NCBI GenBank assembly: GCA_900542425.1
Contig: UQNQ01000001.1
Span: forward strand, 1 to 64,000
DNA: 64,000 nucleotides
Source: an uncultured Eubacteriales bacterium
GTDB lineage: Bacteria; Bacillota; Clostridia; Oscillospirales; CAG-272
Direction: 5' to 3'
Below, one piece after another: positions 7,535 through 15,876 of the stretch (position 1 is the first letter of the stretch; the number at the start of each line of letters is the position of its first letter). The translations under genes and the position numbers were made by a program. The notes beneath the pieces are model-generated. The model had not been told where the DNA came from. It saw nothing but the letters and a program-made list of their open reading frames with translations, and did no database searches.

Positions 7535-7582
7535 TTGCATTTGAACCCGTCCGGTGGTATAATCGTGTCACCGATGGGTTCA
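7535..7582 (+). promoter_or_regulatory. Integrase promoter with an overlapping dyad operator
   Basis: TTGCAT (7535-7540), 17-base spacer, TATAAT (7558-7563). A dyad straddles the -10: TGAACCC (7542-7548) plus CGGTG (7552-7556) against CACCG (7569-7573) plus GGGTTCA (7576-7582). The symmetry is centred on the -10 box, as expected for a repressor operator; it may alternatively be a recombinase arm site. Confidence 0.6.
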
Positions 7583-7626
7583 GGTGCCGATTGCCAAAAA
7601 CAATCGAACTGAAAGGAGAAAATTTC

Positions 7627-8896
7627 ATGGTAGCAGGACACCTGAGAATCCAAAACGGCATTTACCAATGCATTATCAGTTACAACGATCACACCGGAAA
7701 ACGCAAGACAAAGTCGGTCTCCACGCGACTTCCGGCAAAGGGCAACAAGAAGCGGGCCGAGGAGTTTTTAAGCGAGCTCTGACGCAATTTCAAGCCGCCG
7801 CTACCGCCGAGGGGAGAAAAGGAATTACGGGAGGATATGTACCTTTCGGATTTCATTCCGCTGTGGTTGGAGGCGATTGAGAACACGGTTGCACCGACGA
7901 CCTACAGCTCCTACTGGAATATGACCATGAAGAAAATCTTGCCGTATTTCGAGGGCAAAAAACTGAAGCTCAACGAGGTAAAAGGCAAGGACATTCAGAA
8001 CTTTTGTGTCCACGAACTCAAAAGCGTGGGGGCCAATACGGTCAGGCACGAATATGTGCTTCTGCACAAAATGTTCAAGTACGCTTACCGTATGGACCTT
8101 GTGGTCAACAATCCGGTTGAGAAGGTAGACCCTCCCCGTGTCGACCGCTATGAGGGCAAGCCGTTCACGGCAGAGGAGCTGAAAATTCTGCTGAACGCAA
8201 CAAAGGACGAGCTGCTCGGGCTGATCATTCTGGTGACGGCAATGTATGGTCTGCGGCGAAGTGAGGTGCTCGGTTTGCGATGGCGCGCGATTGATTTTGA
8301 AAACGATGTCATCACGATCAACCACACGCTGACAGAGGTCAACTTCAAAGGACAAACAAAGCTGAACCCGGCAGACCGGACCAAGAACAAGTCGAGCTGT
8401 CGAACGCTTCCCCTTTCCGGAAGTGTCAAGATCCGTTTCATAGCTCTTCGTGCACAGCAAGAGGAAAACAAAAAGCTGTGCGGGAACAGTTACAACAAAG
8501 AGTGGATCGACTATGTGTTTGTCAATGAGATCGGGGGTATCATCACGCCGTCTTATATGGAATCGGCTTTTCCGAAGTTGTTGAAAAAAGTGCGGCTTGG
8601 AACACAGACGGTTTCATGATCTGCGGCACACCTGTGCCACGCTGATGAACCAGCAGAAGGTTCCGCTCAATCATGTGCAGGCATATCTCGGTCACTCTGA
8701 CATCCAGACGACCAGCAACATCTATACGCATTTGAGCTGGGACGACAAAACCGGTTCGCTTCATGCAATGGAAAAAGCCGTGAAAGTGCCCGCGTTTGAC
8801 GGGCAGAAAAATGCATGGGAGAATGCAAAAAATCACGAAACAAGCCTTATTCGTAAGCGAGGGATGGAAAAGGGCGAAAAAAGCCTTATGGAATAA
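7627..8896 (+). pseudogene. int: Tyrosine integrase of the mobile element, disrupted
   Basis: Phage-type tyrosine recombinase of ~420 codons broken twice. Residues 1-51 form an arm-binding AP2-like domain starting at ATG 7627 behind AAAGGAG. An in-frame TGA (7780-7782) precedes a readable continuation that includes MYLSDFIPLWLEAI (from 7837), the core-binding domain and catalytic domain. A second break at the A6 run near 8584-8589 shifts the frame, after which RRFHDLRHTCATL and IYTHL follow. The catalytic Arg (GLRRSEVLGLRW), His-x-x-Arg (HDLRH), GHS and Tyr are all still visible. The TGA could come from CGA or TGG by one change. Sequencing error could explain one break, but two suggest decay; excision ability is probably lost. 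Confidence 0.8.
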
Positions 8897-8910
8897 GGGT
8901 TTTCGGTCGC

Positions 8911-8962
8911 GAAAAAGATTTTGGAAAAAGGAGGGATTCGAGTCTCGGTTCAAATCTTTTTC
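8911..8962. repeat. Inverted repeat with T-arm-like core, candidate attachment-site remnant
   Basis: GAAAAAGATTT (8911-8921) and AAATCTTTTTC (8952-8962) flank a segment containing GGGATTCGA (8932-8940). The same 9-mer occurs in the T-arm complement of the tRNA-Ser gene at 9063-9071. Downstream of an integrase gene this resembles a decayed tRNA-derived attachment site or an integrase terminator. Confidence 0.35.
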
Positions 8963-9000
8963 AGGGGCAGATTCGTAAAATCTGTACAAAAGCAACAAAA

Positions 9001-9033
9001 AACACGCTTAAAACGCATGGTTTCAAACGTGTT
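9001..9033 (-). terminator. Terminator of tRNA-Ser
   Basis: On the minus strand, AACACG pairs with CGTGTT across an AT-rich loop and is followed directly by TTTTTGTTG. It lies 16 bases beyond the 3' CCA of the tRNA. Confidence 0.6.
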
Positions 9034-9048
9034 CTTTGTTAAAAATGC

Positions 9049-9137
9049 TGGCGGAGAGGGCGGGATTCGAACCCGCGTGCGATTGCTCGCAAACTGATTT
9101 CGAGTCAGCCCCGTTATGACCACTTCGATACCTCTCC
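9049..9137 (-). tRNA. tRNA-Ser (anticodon CGA)
   Basis: 89-nucleotide class II tRNA with a long variable arm. Acceptor GGAGAGG (9137-9131) pairs with CCTCTCC (9059-9053), followed by discriminator G and an encoded CCA (9051-9049). The anticodon loop CTCGAAA gives anticodon CGA (reads UCG). The T-arm contains GGGTTCGAATCCC. Its 3' end faces the integrase pseudogene, the usual geometry for tRNA-targeted elements. Confidence 0.93.
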
Positions 9138-9381
9138 GTATATACAAACCTTGGCTTTCCGCTCCGCTGAACCTTTTGGTAACAGAAGGATTTAAGCGAG
9201 GGATGTGACGATACTATTCATTTGAACTGCCGGATTTTCCTTGCGGCAGCAAGGGGGGTTCAGGGAACACCTGACCAGTTGACGGTCATATTTATCGTAT
9301 CTAAAAAAAACAAGTGTTACCCTGGAATAAAATTTATATACTATCGCATAGGTTCATTTGAAGAAAATACGACTATAAATT
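9138..9381 (-). other. Long upstream leader of tRNA-Ser with hairpins, no gene
   Basis: No convincing ORF. If the promoter at 9382-9410 drives the tRNA, this is a ~240-base 5' leader. It contains CCTTGC-GGCA-GCAAGG (about 9239-9254) and an alternative pairing of CTGCCG with CGGCAG that would exclude it, plus GGTTCAGG/CCTGACC (about 9258-9278). These could be processing signals or an unrecognised small RNA. Confidence 0.35.
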
Positions 9382-9410
9382 ACTATATCATACTGACATG
9401 CATTTGTCAA
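9382..9410 (-). promoter_or_regulatory. Leftward promoter toward tRNA-Ser
   Basis: On the minus strand TTGACA (9410-9405), 17-base spacer, TATAGT (9387-9382). No other leftward gene lies between it and the tRNA. Confidence 0.6.
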
Positions 9411-9492
9411 GTAGAAATATAGGTTATACGGTGGCATATAAAATGAAAAAATGATTGGACATAGATGAAATTTACACTTCTTTCAATCACCA

Positions 9493-9521
9493 TTCACATT
9501 TTATAAATGTTTGCGTATTAT
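9493..9521 (+). promoter_or_regulatory. Promoter of the glm operon
   Basis: TTCACA (9493-9498), 17-base spacer, TATTAT (9516-9521), about 50 bases before the first start codon. No glmS ribozyme or other riboswitch was seen in this leader. Confidence 0.5.
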
Positions 9522-9571
9522 ACTAAAAAAGCAAAGATGAAAACGATGTTGTTTGTGGATTGGTGATAAAA

Positions 9572-10249
9572 ATGAATGAAATGCTTCGTATCCCGTCGCT
9601 ATTGAATCTCAAACAGACAATTGCGGCGGATCTTTTTGACCTGTCTCGGATGCCTTGGGAAGTAATCCCTAACATCCGAGAATTTATTCTTATGCTTGGA
9701 GGCACTTTACCGAAAGAATATTTTTTGCATCCCGAGGAAGATGTGTGGATTGCGAAAACGGCAACGGTGTTTCCGTCGGCATGGATCAAAGGTCCTTGTA
9801 TCATTGACGAATATGCGGAAATCCGGCATTGCGCGTTTATCAGAGGCTCGGTAATTGTAGGGAAGCATGCCGTCGTCGGGAATTCTACGGAATTAAAAAA
9901 TGCTGTTCTTTTTGACCGTGTTCAAGTACCGCATTTCAATTATATCGGAGATTCCATTATGGGATATCAATCTCATATCGGGGCTGGCGGTGTTACGTCA
10001 AATGTTAAGCTGGATAAAACAAATATATCGGTTTCCTGTTTCGGAGAACGGATGGAAACGGGAATGAGAAAGTTTGGCGCTGTGATTGGGGATCATGCGG
10101 AGATAGGGTGTAATTCCGTACTGAATCCGGGTACTGTTATAGGCAGAGGAGCTATTATATACCCTTGCTCTTCGGTACGCGGCTATATTCCCGGCAATTC
10201 CATTTATAAAAGCTGCAGTGAGATCATCGAGATGGAAAACAGGAAATAA
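9572..10249 (+). CDS. Hexapeptide-repeat acyl/nucleotidyl-transferase-like protein (GlmU C-domain-like)
   Basis: 225-residue protein consisting almost entirely of a left-handed beta-helix: imperfect hexapeptides such as IIDEYAEIRHCAFI, VIVGKHAVVGNS and VIGDHAEIGCNSVL. This matches the acetyltransferase half of GlmU-like proteins, but the N-terminal GXGTRM uridylyltransferase domain is absent. It sits 18 bases before glmM and upstream of glmS, so a role in glucosamine-1-phosphate acetylation is likely. The start ATG 9572 follows GGTGAT; the upstream TTG/GTG codons lack a spaced RBS. A separate pyrophosphorylase would have to be elsewhere. Confidence 0.7.
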   Translation: MNEMLRIPSLLNLKQTIAADLFDLSRMPWEVIPNIREFILMLGGTLPKEYFLHPEEDVWIAKTATVFPSAWIKGPCIIDEYAEIRHCAFIRGSVIVGKHAVVGNSTELKNAVLFDRVQVPHFNYIGDSIMGYQSHIGAGGVTSNVKLDKTNISVSCFGERMETGMRKFGAVIGDHAEIGCNSVLNPGTVIGRGAIIYPCSSVRGYIPGNSIYKSCSEIIEMENRK

Positions 10250-10267
10250 GAGAGGGAGACAGACGAT

Positions 10268-11626
10268 ATGGGAAGATTATTTGGTACGGATGGCGTTCGT
10301 GGGATCGCCAATGAAACGCTGACCTGCGAACTTGCTATGCGGATCGGGAGAGCCGCAGCAGCGGTGCTTTGCGACGGGCGCCGTCGCAGGTCGATTTTTG
10401 TAATCGGAACGGATACCCGTATATCCTCGGATATGCTGTCGTCGGCTATTACAGCGGGGCTTTGCTCTGTGGGTGCGGACGTGATCCTGCTTGGGACGGT
10501 TCCCACTCCGGCGGTTGCGTATTTGGTGGAAAAATATAAGGCAGATGCTGGGATTATGATATCTGCATCTCATAATCCCGCGCCGTTTAACGGAATTAAG
10601 ATTTTCAGCGGAGACGGCTATAAATTGCCGGATGCTTTGGAAGAACAGATTGAAGCGATGGTGCTCGGCGATGTTCCGATGCCGCCGCCATGCGATGGAC
10701 GCGAGGTAGGACGTGTCACATATGGAAAAGCTGCCGTCAAGGATTATGTGGAACATATCAAGAGTACTTGTCCGTATTCACTTTCCGGTCTTACCATTGC
10801 TGTAGACTGTGCAAACGGTTCTGCTTCTGTGACAGCGAAGAAACTGTTTACTGAGCTTGGTGCAGAGGTAAAAATGCTTTCTGACAAGCCTGACGGAATG
10901 AACATCAATGATGGCTGCGGATCTACACATATGGAAGCATTGACCGAATATGTTGTAAAAAACGGATTGGACGTTGGGATTGCTTTTGATGGAGATGCAG
11001 ACAGATGTCTTTGCGTGGATGATAAAGGGACGTTGATTGACGGAGATTTTATCATGGCAATCTGCGCACTGGATATGAAAGAGCGGGGAAAGCTTTCGAA
11101 AGATACGATGGTTGGGACGATTATGTCCAATTTTGGTCTTACAAAATTTTGTGAGGAAAACGGGATCCGATTTGTCGCAACAAAAGTCGGAGACAGGTTT
11201 GTCCTGGAGGAAATGCTGCTTGAAGAGTATTCGTTTGGCGGCGAACAGTCGGGACATGTGATTTTCCGCGATTTTGCCACAACCGGAGACGGAGAACTGA
11301 CCGCGGTACAGTTGCTTTCCATGCTCCGTAGGCGCGGCTGCCATCTTTCTGAGCTGACAAATGTTATGACGAAATATCCGCAGGTTGAAATTAACATTCC
11401 CGTATCCGGAGAAGGTAAGCTTGCTTTTTATACGGATTACGAAATCAAAAAAGCGATTGATGACGCCAAAGCACTGCTTGGAACAACAGGGCGTGCTGTT
11501 GTACGTCCGTCTGGAACAGAGCCGCTTATCCGGGTTATGACAGAAGGAGCGGATCAGGAATTAATTGAAAAGACAGCGCAAACGATTGCGGATGTCATAA
11601 AAAATCGTCTTTGCCGGAATGAGTGA
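10268..11626 (+). CDS. glmM: Phosphoglucosamine mutase
   Basis: 452 residues, the normal GlmM length. It interconverts glucosamine-6-phosphate and glucosamine-1-phosphate for peptidoglycan precursors. The start MGRLFGTDGVRG is diagnostic. The phosphoserine loop is ISASHNPAPFNG (Ser ~100), the metal loop DGDADRC, the sugar-binding loop GGEQSGH, and the phosphate-binding loop RPSGTEPLIRVM at the C-terminus; all four are intact. It is second in the operon with the hexapeptide gene before it and glmS 15 bases after it, all with AGGGAG-like ribosome sites. Confidence 0.95.
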   Translation: MGRLFGTDGVRGIANETLTCELAMRIGRAAAAVLCDGRRRRSIFVIGTDTRISSDMLSSAITAGLCSVGADVILLGTVPTPAVAYLVEKYKADAGIMISASHNPAPFNGIKIFSGDGYKLPDALEEQIEAMVLGDVPMPPPCDGREVGRVTYGKAAVKDYVEHIKSTCPYSLSGLTIAVDCANGSASVTAKKLFTELGAEVKMLSDKPDGMNINDGCGSTHMEALTEYVVKNGLDVGIAFDGDADRCLCVDDKGTLIDGDFIMAICALDMKERGKLSKDTMVGTIMSNFGLTKFCEENGIRFVATKVGDRFVLEEMLLEEYSFGGEQSGHVIFRDFATTGDGELTAVQLLSMLRRRGCHLSELTNVMTKYPQVEINIPVSGEGKLAFYTDYEIKKAIDDAKALLGTTGRAVVRPSGTEPLIRVMTEGADQELIEKTAQTIADVIKNRLCRNE

Positions 11627-11641
11627 TCGGAGGGAACAGGT

Positions 11642-13474
11642 ATGTGTGGAATCATCGGCTATACAGGACAAAAAAATGCAGTACCCGTTTTGATTTCCGG
11701 ACTGCATGCTTTGGAATATCGCGGATATGATTCGGCGGGAATCGCGGTATCGGAAGGAAACGCCGTTACTTGTGTGAAATCAAAAGGAAGAATATCCGAC
11801 ATTGAGAAGCTGCTCGCATCCCGTCATCCGGAGCTGTTCTCTCATACGGGAATCGGGCATACTCGTTGGGCGACGCATGGAGCACCGTCCGACGAAAATT
11901 CTCATCCCCACGGAACAGGGCTTGTATGGATTGTTCATAACGGAATTATCGAAAATTATGCGGAACTGAGAGCGCGGCTTTCGGCGCTTGGCTATGAATT
12001 CCGTTCGGAAACGGATACGGAAGCGGCAGCGTGTCTAATCGACTGGCATTATCGGAGAACAGGTGAACCCTTGGAGGCGATTGCTGCCGCAATGAAAGAA
12101 ATGCGCGGTTCGTGGGCACTTGGCATTTTATTTGCAGACAGAGAAGGCGAGCTTTACGCCTCGCGGCATGAAAGCCCGCTGATTGCGGCGTCAGACGATA
12201 CCGGTTCCTATATTGCCTCGGATATTACGGCACTGCTTGACTATACGGATCATTATATCCGATTGGATGAACATGAAATTGCGGTTCTTCGTGAGGATGG
12301 AATCAAGGTTTTCCGAGAGGATGGGATTCTTCTCACAAAGCAGATACAGACAGTGACTTGGAACCGCGATGCTGCACAGCGCGGCGGATTTCCGCATTTT
12401 ATGCTGAAAGAAATTCATGAAGAGCCGGAAACCATCCGAAAAACGGTCGGCGCCGGTACAAACGGAATGCTTCCGGAATTCAGCGCCGGAAGCGTGGATA
12501 TGGAAGCGATACGTCGCGCATCGCATATTTATATTGTCGCATGCGGCACTGCTATGCATGCGGGTCTTGTCGGAAAGCGCGTGATTGAACAGCTTGCCGG
12601 GATTCCGGTGTCTGTGGAAATTGCTTCCGAATTCCGATACAGCTCGCCTGTTGTGGCGAAAAATGACTTGTTCCTCGCTATTTCTCAATCTGGCGAAACG
12701 GCTGACACTTTGGCGGCACTGCGTCTTGCGAAGTCGCTGGGAATGTATACACTGTCGGTTGTAAATGTGGTAGGCTCAAGTGTGGCGCGCGAATCAGATG
12801 GAGTCATCTATACCTGCGCCGGTCCGGAAATTGCGGTTGCCAGCACAAAAGCATATATCGTTCAGCTGTCTGTTTTGTATCTGCTTGCCGCGCATCTGGG
12901 TCTTGAACATGGAAAAATAACGCAGACGGAAGCAAGGAATTTTATAGAGTCTCTTGAAAAGGACGCGCCGCGGGCGGTGGAAGCTATCATCGAAAGAGCA
13001 GAAGAAATGAAACTTTCAGCGGAAAAAATTGCGGCATCGGAAGATCTTTTCTATATCGGACGGGGCATGGATTATTTTCTTGCGGAAGAAGCTTCCTTAA
13101 AACTTAAAGAAGTCTCGTATATCCATAGTGAAGCGTATCCTGCGGGGGAACTCAAGCATGGAACCATTTCTTTGATTACGGACGGTGTTCCCGTTATTGC
13201 CATTGCTACCTCGCATACTTTATATGATAAAATGATCAGCAATATCAGGGAAGTCCGCGCGCGCGGCGCTTATGTGATTCTGCTTTGCGGAGAGGATTTT
13301 CCGCAGGCGGAGGAAATTGCCGATACGACAATCCGTCTGCCGGCGCTTGCGGAGCCGCTGATGCCGCTGCCGACTGCAACGGCATTTCAGCTTCTCGCGT
13401 ATTATGCTTCTGTTCTGCGGGGTTGTGATGTCGATAAACCCCGTAATCTTGCAAAATCCGTTACAGTAGAGTGA
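11642..13474 (+). CDS. glmS: Glutamine-fructose-6-phosphate aminotransferase (isomerizing)
   Basis: 610 residues. It makes glucosamine-6-phosphate from fructose-6-phosphate and glutamine. MCGIIGYTG places the nucleophile Cys at residue 2 after Met removal; the N-terminal half is the Ntn glutaminase (RWATHGAPSDENSHPH), the C-terminal half two SIS isomerase domains (IVACGTAMHAG, SQSGETADT), ending in KPRNLAKSVTVE as in typical GlmS. The intergenic space is only 15 bases, so a glmS ribozyme cannot lie directly upstream. Its 3' end overlaps the convergent DUF6514-like gene by 14 bases. Confidence 0.96.
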   Translation: MCGIIGYTGQKNAVPVLISGLHALEYRGYDSAGIAVSEGNAVTCVKSKGRISDIEKLLASRHPELFSHTGIGHTRWATHGAPSDENSHPHGTGLVWIVHNGIIENYAELRARLSALGYEFRSETDTEAAACLIDWHYRRTGEPLEAIAAAMKEMRGSWALGILFADREGELYASRHESPLIAASDDTGSYIASDITALLDYTDHYIRLDEHEIAVLREDGIKVFREDGILLTKQIQTVTWNRDAAQRGGFPHFMLKEIHEEPETIRKTVGAGTNGMLPEFSAGSVDMEAIRRASHIYIVACGTAMHAGLVGKRVIEQLAGIPVSVEIASEFRYSSPVVAKNDLFLAISQSGETADTLAALRLAKSLGMYTLSVVNVVGSSVARESDGVIYTCAGPEIAVASTKAYIVQLSVLYLLAAHLGLEHGKITQTEARNFIESLEKDAPRAVEAIIERAEEMKLSAEKIAASEDLFYIGRGMDYFLAEEASLKLKEVSYIHSEAYPAGELKHGTISLITDGVPVIAIATSHTLYDKMISNIREVRARGAYVILLCGEDFPQAEEIADTTIRLPALAEPLMPLPTATAFQLLAYYASVLRGCDVDKPRNLAKSVTVE

Positions 13475-13757
13475 CAGATTCTGAAATGATGTGATAAACG
13501 GCTTCGTGCAGATGATAAGCGGTTACGGACTGCTCGCAAAGTCTGTGAAGAATTGCAAGTGCGTCTTCTTTGCTGCGTGCCACGTCATAGACAAATTCCT
13601 CGGCGGTTTCTTGATTCCGGATGGTAGTGACAAACAGGGAATATATCCATCCGTCCGATAAAGGATCCGCCGTTTTTATGAGGCGAATCCGATTTTCCGT
13701 ATCTTCATTTCGAAGATATTTTGTCAAAATGACACAAGTGGTTGTCTGATTCATCAT
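13461..13757 (-). CDS. Small DUF6514-like protein
   Basis: 98-residue soluble alpha/beta protein. The pattern of a beta strand YSLFVTTI, a Glu-rich turn, an acidic helix (SKEDALAILHRLCEQ) and a C-terminal AYHLHEAVYHIIS resembles the short DUF6514 family common in Clostridia; the assignment is from memory of the pattern. Function unknown. ATGATG start follows AAAGGAG. It is convergent with glmS and overlaps its last codons. Confidence 0.6.
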   Translation of the reverse strand: MMNQTTTCVILTKYLRNEDTENRIRLIKTADPLSDGWIYSLFVTTIRNQETAEEFVYDVARSKEDALAILHRLCEQSVTAYHLHEAVYHIISESVTLL

Positions 13758-13771
13758 TTACTCCTTTCTGT

Positions 13772-13814
13772 GAAGGCATGTCCGGTATTTTCCGGATATG
13801 TCTTCCGTTTTTTA
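13772..13814 (+). terminator. Terminator of the glm operon inside the leader of the convergent gene
   Basis: GAAGGCATGTCCGG (13772-13785), loop TATTTT, CCGGATATGTCTTC (13792-13805), then CGTTTTTTA. On the plus strand it is a good terminator; on the minus strand the same hairpin lies just before the RBS of the DUF6514-like gene. Confidence 0.65.
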
Positions 13815-13835
13815 TAAGACCGGTCGGTTAATTTC

Positions 13836-13863
13836 ATTATAACGAGTTGGTTGATTCTGGCAA
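13836..13863 (-). promoter_or_regulatory. Promoter of the DUF6514-like gene
   Basis: On the minus strand TTGCCA (13863-13858), 16-base spacer, TATAAT (13841-13836). Confidence 0.55.
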
Positions 13864-14098
13864 GAAGAATCGGATGATGAAACCCGCACTTATTCGACAA
13901 AATACGACAGAAAAACGAAACAGATACCGCTTAGGGAGGATTTGATGTTGATATTGGTCGAAAAATGAATAATATTTGAAAATTGATAAATAAAATGAAT
14001 TTTTATTCTTGAATTTTGACTATAATCTTACAAAACAAGATGATTAGAATGAATAAAAATGCAAAATTCAGTATGTAGCAAATAGTCCCCGTAAAATG
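13864..14098. other. Intergenic stretch, no gene seen
   Basis: AT-rich, without a convincing ORF. A TATAAT-like hexamer occurs in TTGACTATAATC near 14030 but has no -35 at proper spacing. Confidence 0.4.
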
Positions 14099-14123
14099 AA
14101 AAAACCGCCGGAGTTGCCGACGG
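14099..14123 (-). terminator. Terminator downstream of asnB
   Basis: On the minus strand CCGTCGG, loop CAACT, CCGGCGG followed by TTTTTT (complement of 14104-14099). Confidence 0.65.
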
Positions 14124-14185
14124 AGTGTTTTTGCGCAAGGAAGAGAAAATCTCTTTGCTTGTTTGGAGAAAATCGCTTTTTATAA

Positions 14186-14223
14186 GGTCCCATGTGCTTT
14201 TCTCACGGAAAGCATATGGGACC
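14186..14223. repeat. 15-base hairpin between asnB and its terminator
   Basis: GGTCCCATGTGCTTT (14186-14200), loop TCTCACGG, AAAGCATATGGGACC (14209-14223), with a single mismatch. There is no T run on either side, so it is probably an mRNA 3' stability structure rather than a terminator. Confidence 0.5.
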
Positions 14224-14241
14224 GCCTTAGAGGGAAAAGTT

Positions 14242-15825
14242 TTATATACCGCTTGCGCCGTAATTGGAGAGTACCCGTGCGGACGGGTCGTTTACATCAC
14301 AGCCTTTCCAAGTTTTGTTCGGCATCCAGAAATCCCGTATCATTTCTGCCTTTCCGGGATAATACTGTTCAAATAATTCACGGTAAAGAAGAGATTCTTT
14401 TGTGAACGGCGTTGCGAATGTGTACTTCATGCGTTTTTTCTCGAATTCCTCGTCTGTGTATGTTTTCTCCGCGTATTCTTTGAGATCATCAACCATGGAA
14501 TGACCGACTGCGTCAGAAAACGCGGCTTTTTCACGCATCAGAATGTCCGGGGGGAGATAGTCTCCTTCGAAAGCATGCCGCAGGAGATATTTTCCCTTGC
14601 CGTAGATGTTCATTTTTTTGCTGGGATCGATGCTCATGACATATTTGACGAAATCGATGTCGCCGAAAGGGACACGAGCCTCCAGCGAGTTTGCGGAAAT
14701 GCAGCGGTCGGCACGCAGCACATCATACATATAAAGTTCACGCAGACGTTTTTCCGATTCTTGTTGAAAAGCTTCGGGGGACGGCGCAAAATCGGTATAT
14801 TTATATCCGAAAAGCTCATCGGAAATTTCTCCTGTGAGCAGGACACGGATATCCGTTTTTTCGTGAATGGCACGGCAGAGAAGATACATGCCGATACTTG
14901 CGCGCACGGTTGTAATGTCATAGGTGCCGAGAATGGATATGACGACCGGAAGAGCTTCCAAGACGTTTTCTTTTGTAATATAAATTTCCGTATGCTCCGA
15001 ACCGATATAATCTGCTACCTGTCTTGCGTATTTAAGATCAATGGCATCCGTATTCATTCCGACGGCAAAGGTTCTGATGGGTTTTTTCAGAATTTTTGCG
15101 GAAACGGCACATACAAGCGATGAATCCAGTCCGCCGCTGAGCAGAAAACCGAGCGGAGCGTCGGCATCCAATCTTTTTTCAATGCCGCGTGTGAGTTTTT
15201 CCTGGATGTTTTTGCATATGGTTTCCAGATCGTCGTGACAGACAATACCGACATTTGCAATATCCATGTAGCATACGAAGGTCTCCCCGTCATAAAAATG
15301 ACCGGGCGGAAACGGCATGATTTTATCACAGATGGGAACCAGATTTTTCGCTTCAGAAGCAAAAATGATCTCTCCCTCATCGGTATAGCCGTAGAAAAGG
15401 GGGCGGATACCGATCGGGTCGCGTGCCGCAATCAGCTTTTTCTTTTTTCCGTCATAGAGAATGATGGCAAATTCCGCGTCGAGCATTCCGAACATCGCTG
15501 TTCCGTATAAATGGTAAAGCGGCAGAAGAATTTCACAATCCGAGCCGGAACGGAAAGAGAATCCTTTGGCGGCAAGTGCGGACTTTATCGGGCGGAAACC
15601 GTAAATTTCTCCGTTACAGATGACAGCGTCATCATCCAAGAAAAACGGCTGCATACCGCTTTCTTCCAGTCCCATAATAGCGAGTCGATGAAAGCCAAGC
15701 CATCCGCCGGGCGCGATCGGGCAGATCCGCGACATATCCGGACCGCGTGAAACGGTTTTTTCAAACCCTTCTTTGAATTTTGCAAGTGTAAGTCCGCTTC
15801 CGATATACCCCATAATCGAACACAT
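14242..15825 (-). CDS. asnB: Asparagine synthase (glutamine-hydrolysing)
   Basis: 527 residues. It converts aspartate, glutamine and ATP to asparagine. MCSIMGYIG gives the class II glutaminase nucleophile Cys2; the synthetase half has the PP-loop LLSGGLDSSLVCAV (residue ~245) and ends like AsnB (VLSNYGASGI). The start is set at 15825, where GGAGGATCATATC precedes ATG; the longer open frame upstream runs through the T-box and is not coding. It is downstream of glnN in the same direction, linking ammonia assimilation with amide transfer, and is controlled by the asparagine T-box. Confidence 0.95.
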   Translation of the reverse strand: MCSIMGYIGSGLTLAKFKEGFEKTVSRGPDMSRICPIAPGGWLGFHRLAIMGLEESGMQPFFLDDDAVICNGEIYGFRPIKSALAAKGFSFRSGSDCEILLPLYHLYGTAMFGMLDAEFAIILYDGKKKKLIAARDPIGIRPLFYGYTDEGEIIFASEAKNLVPICDKIMPFPPGHFYDGETFVCYMDIANVGIVCHDDLETICKNIQEKLTRGIEKRLDADAPLGFLLSGGLDSSLVCAVSAKILKKPIRTFAVGMNTDAIDLKYARQVADYIGSEHTEIYITKENVLEALPVVISILGTYDITTVRASIGMYLLCRAIHEKTDIRVLLTGEISDELFGYKYTDFAPSPEAFQQESEKRLRELYMYDVLRADRCISANSLEARVPFGDIDFVKYVMSIDPSKKMNIYGKGKYLLRHAFEGDYLPPDILMREKAAFSDAVGHSMVDDLKEYAEKTYTDEEFEKKRMKYTFATPFTKESLLYRELFEQYYPGKAEMIRDFWMPNKTWKGCDVNDPSARVLSNYGASGI

Positions 15826-15876
15826 GATATGATCCTCCTTTGGCACCGTAGGCCATATAAAATATAGGTTGAAAAT

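Noticed and set aside
8581..8600. Programmed frameshift in the integrase at the A6 run
   Set aside because: The needed shift is +1 and the slippery heptamer is not in the right phase for -1 slippage; a separate nonsense codon upstream favours decay.
8950..9147. Minus-strand ORF over the tRNA
   Set aside because: It is the tRNA-Ser gene read as protein.
11626..11642. glmS ribozyme upstream of glmS
   Set aside because: Only 15 bases separate glmM and glmS, and no ribozyme-like core was seen at the operon start.
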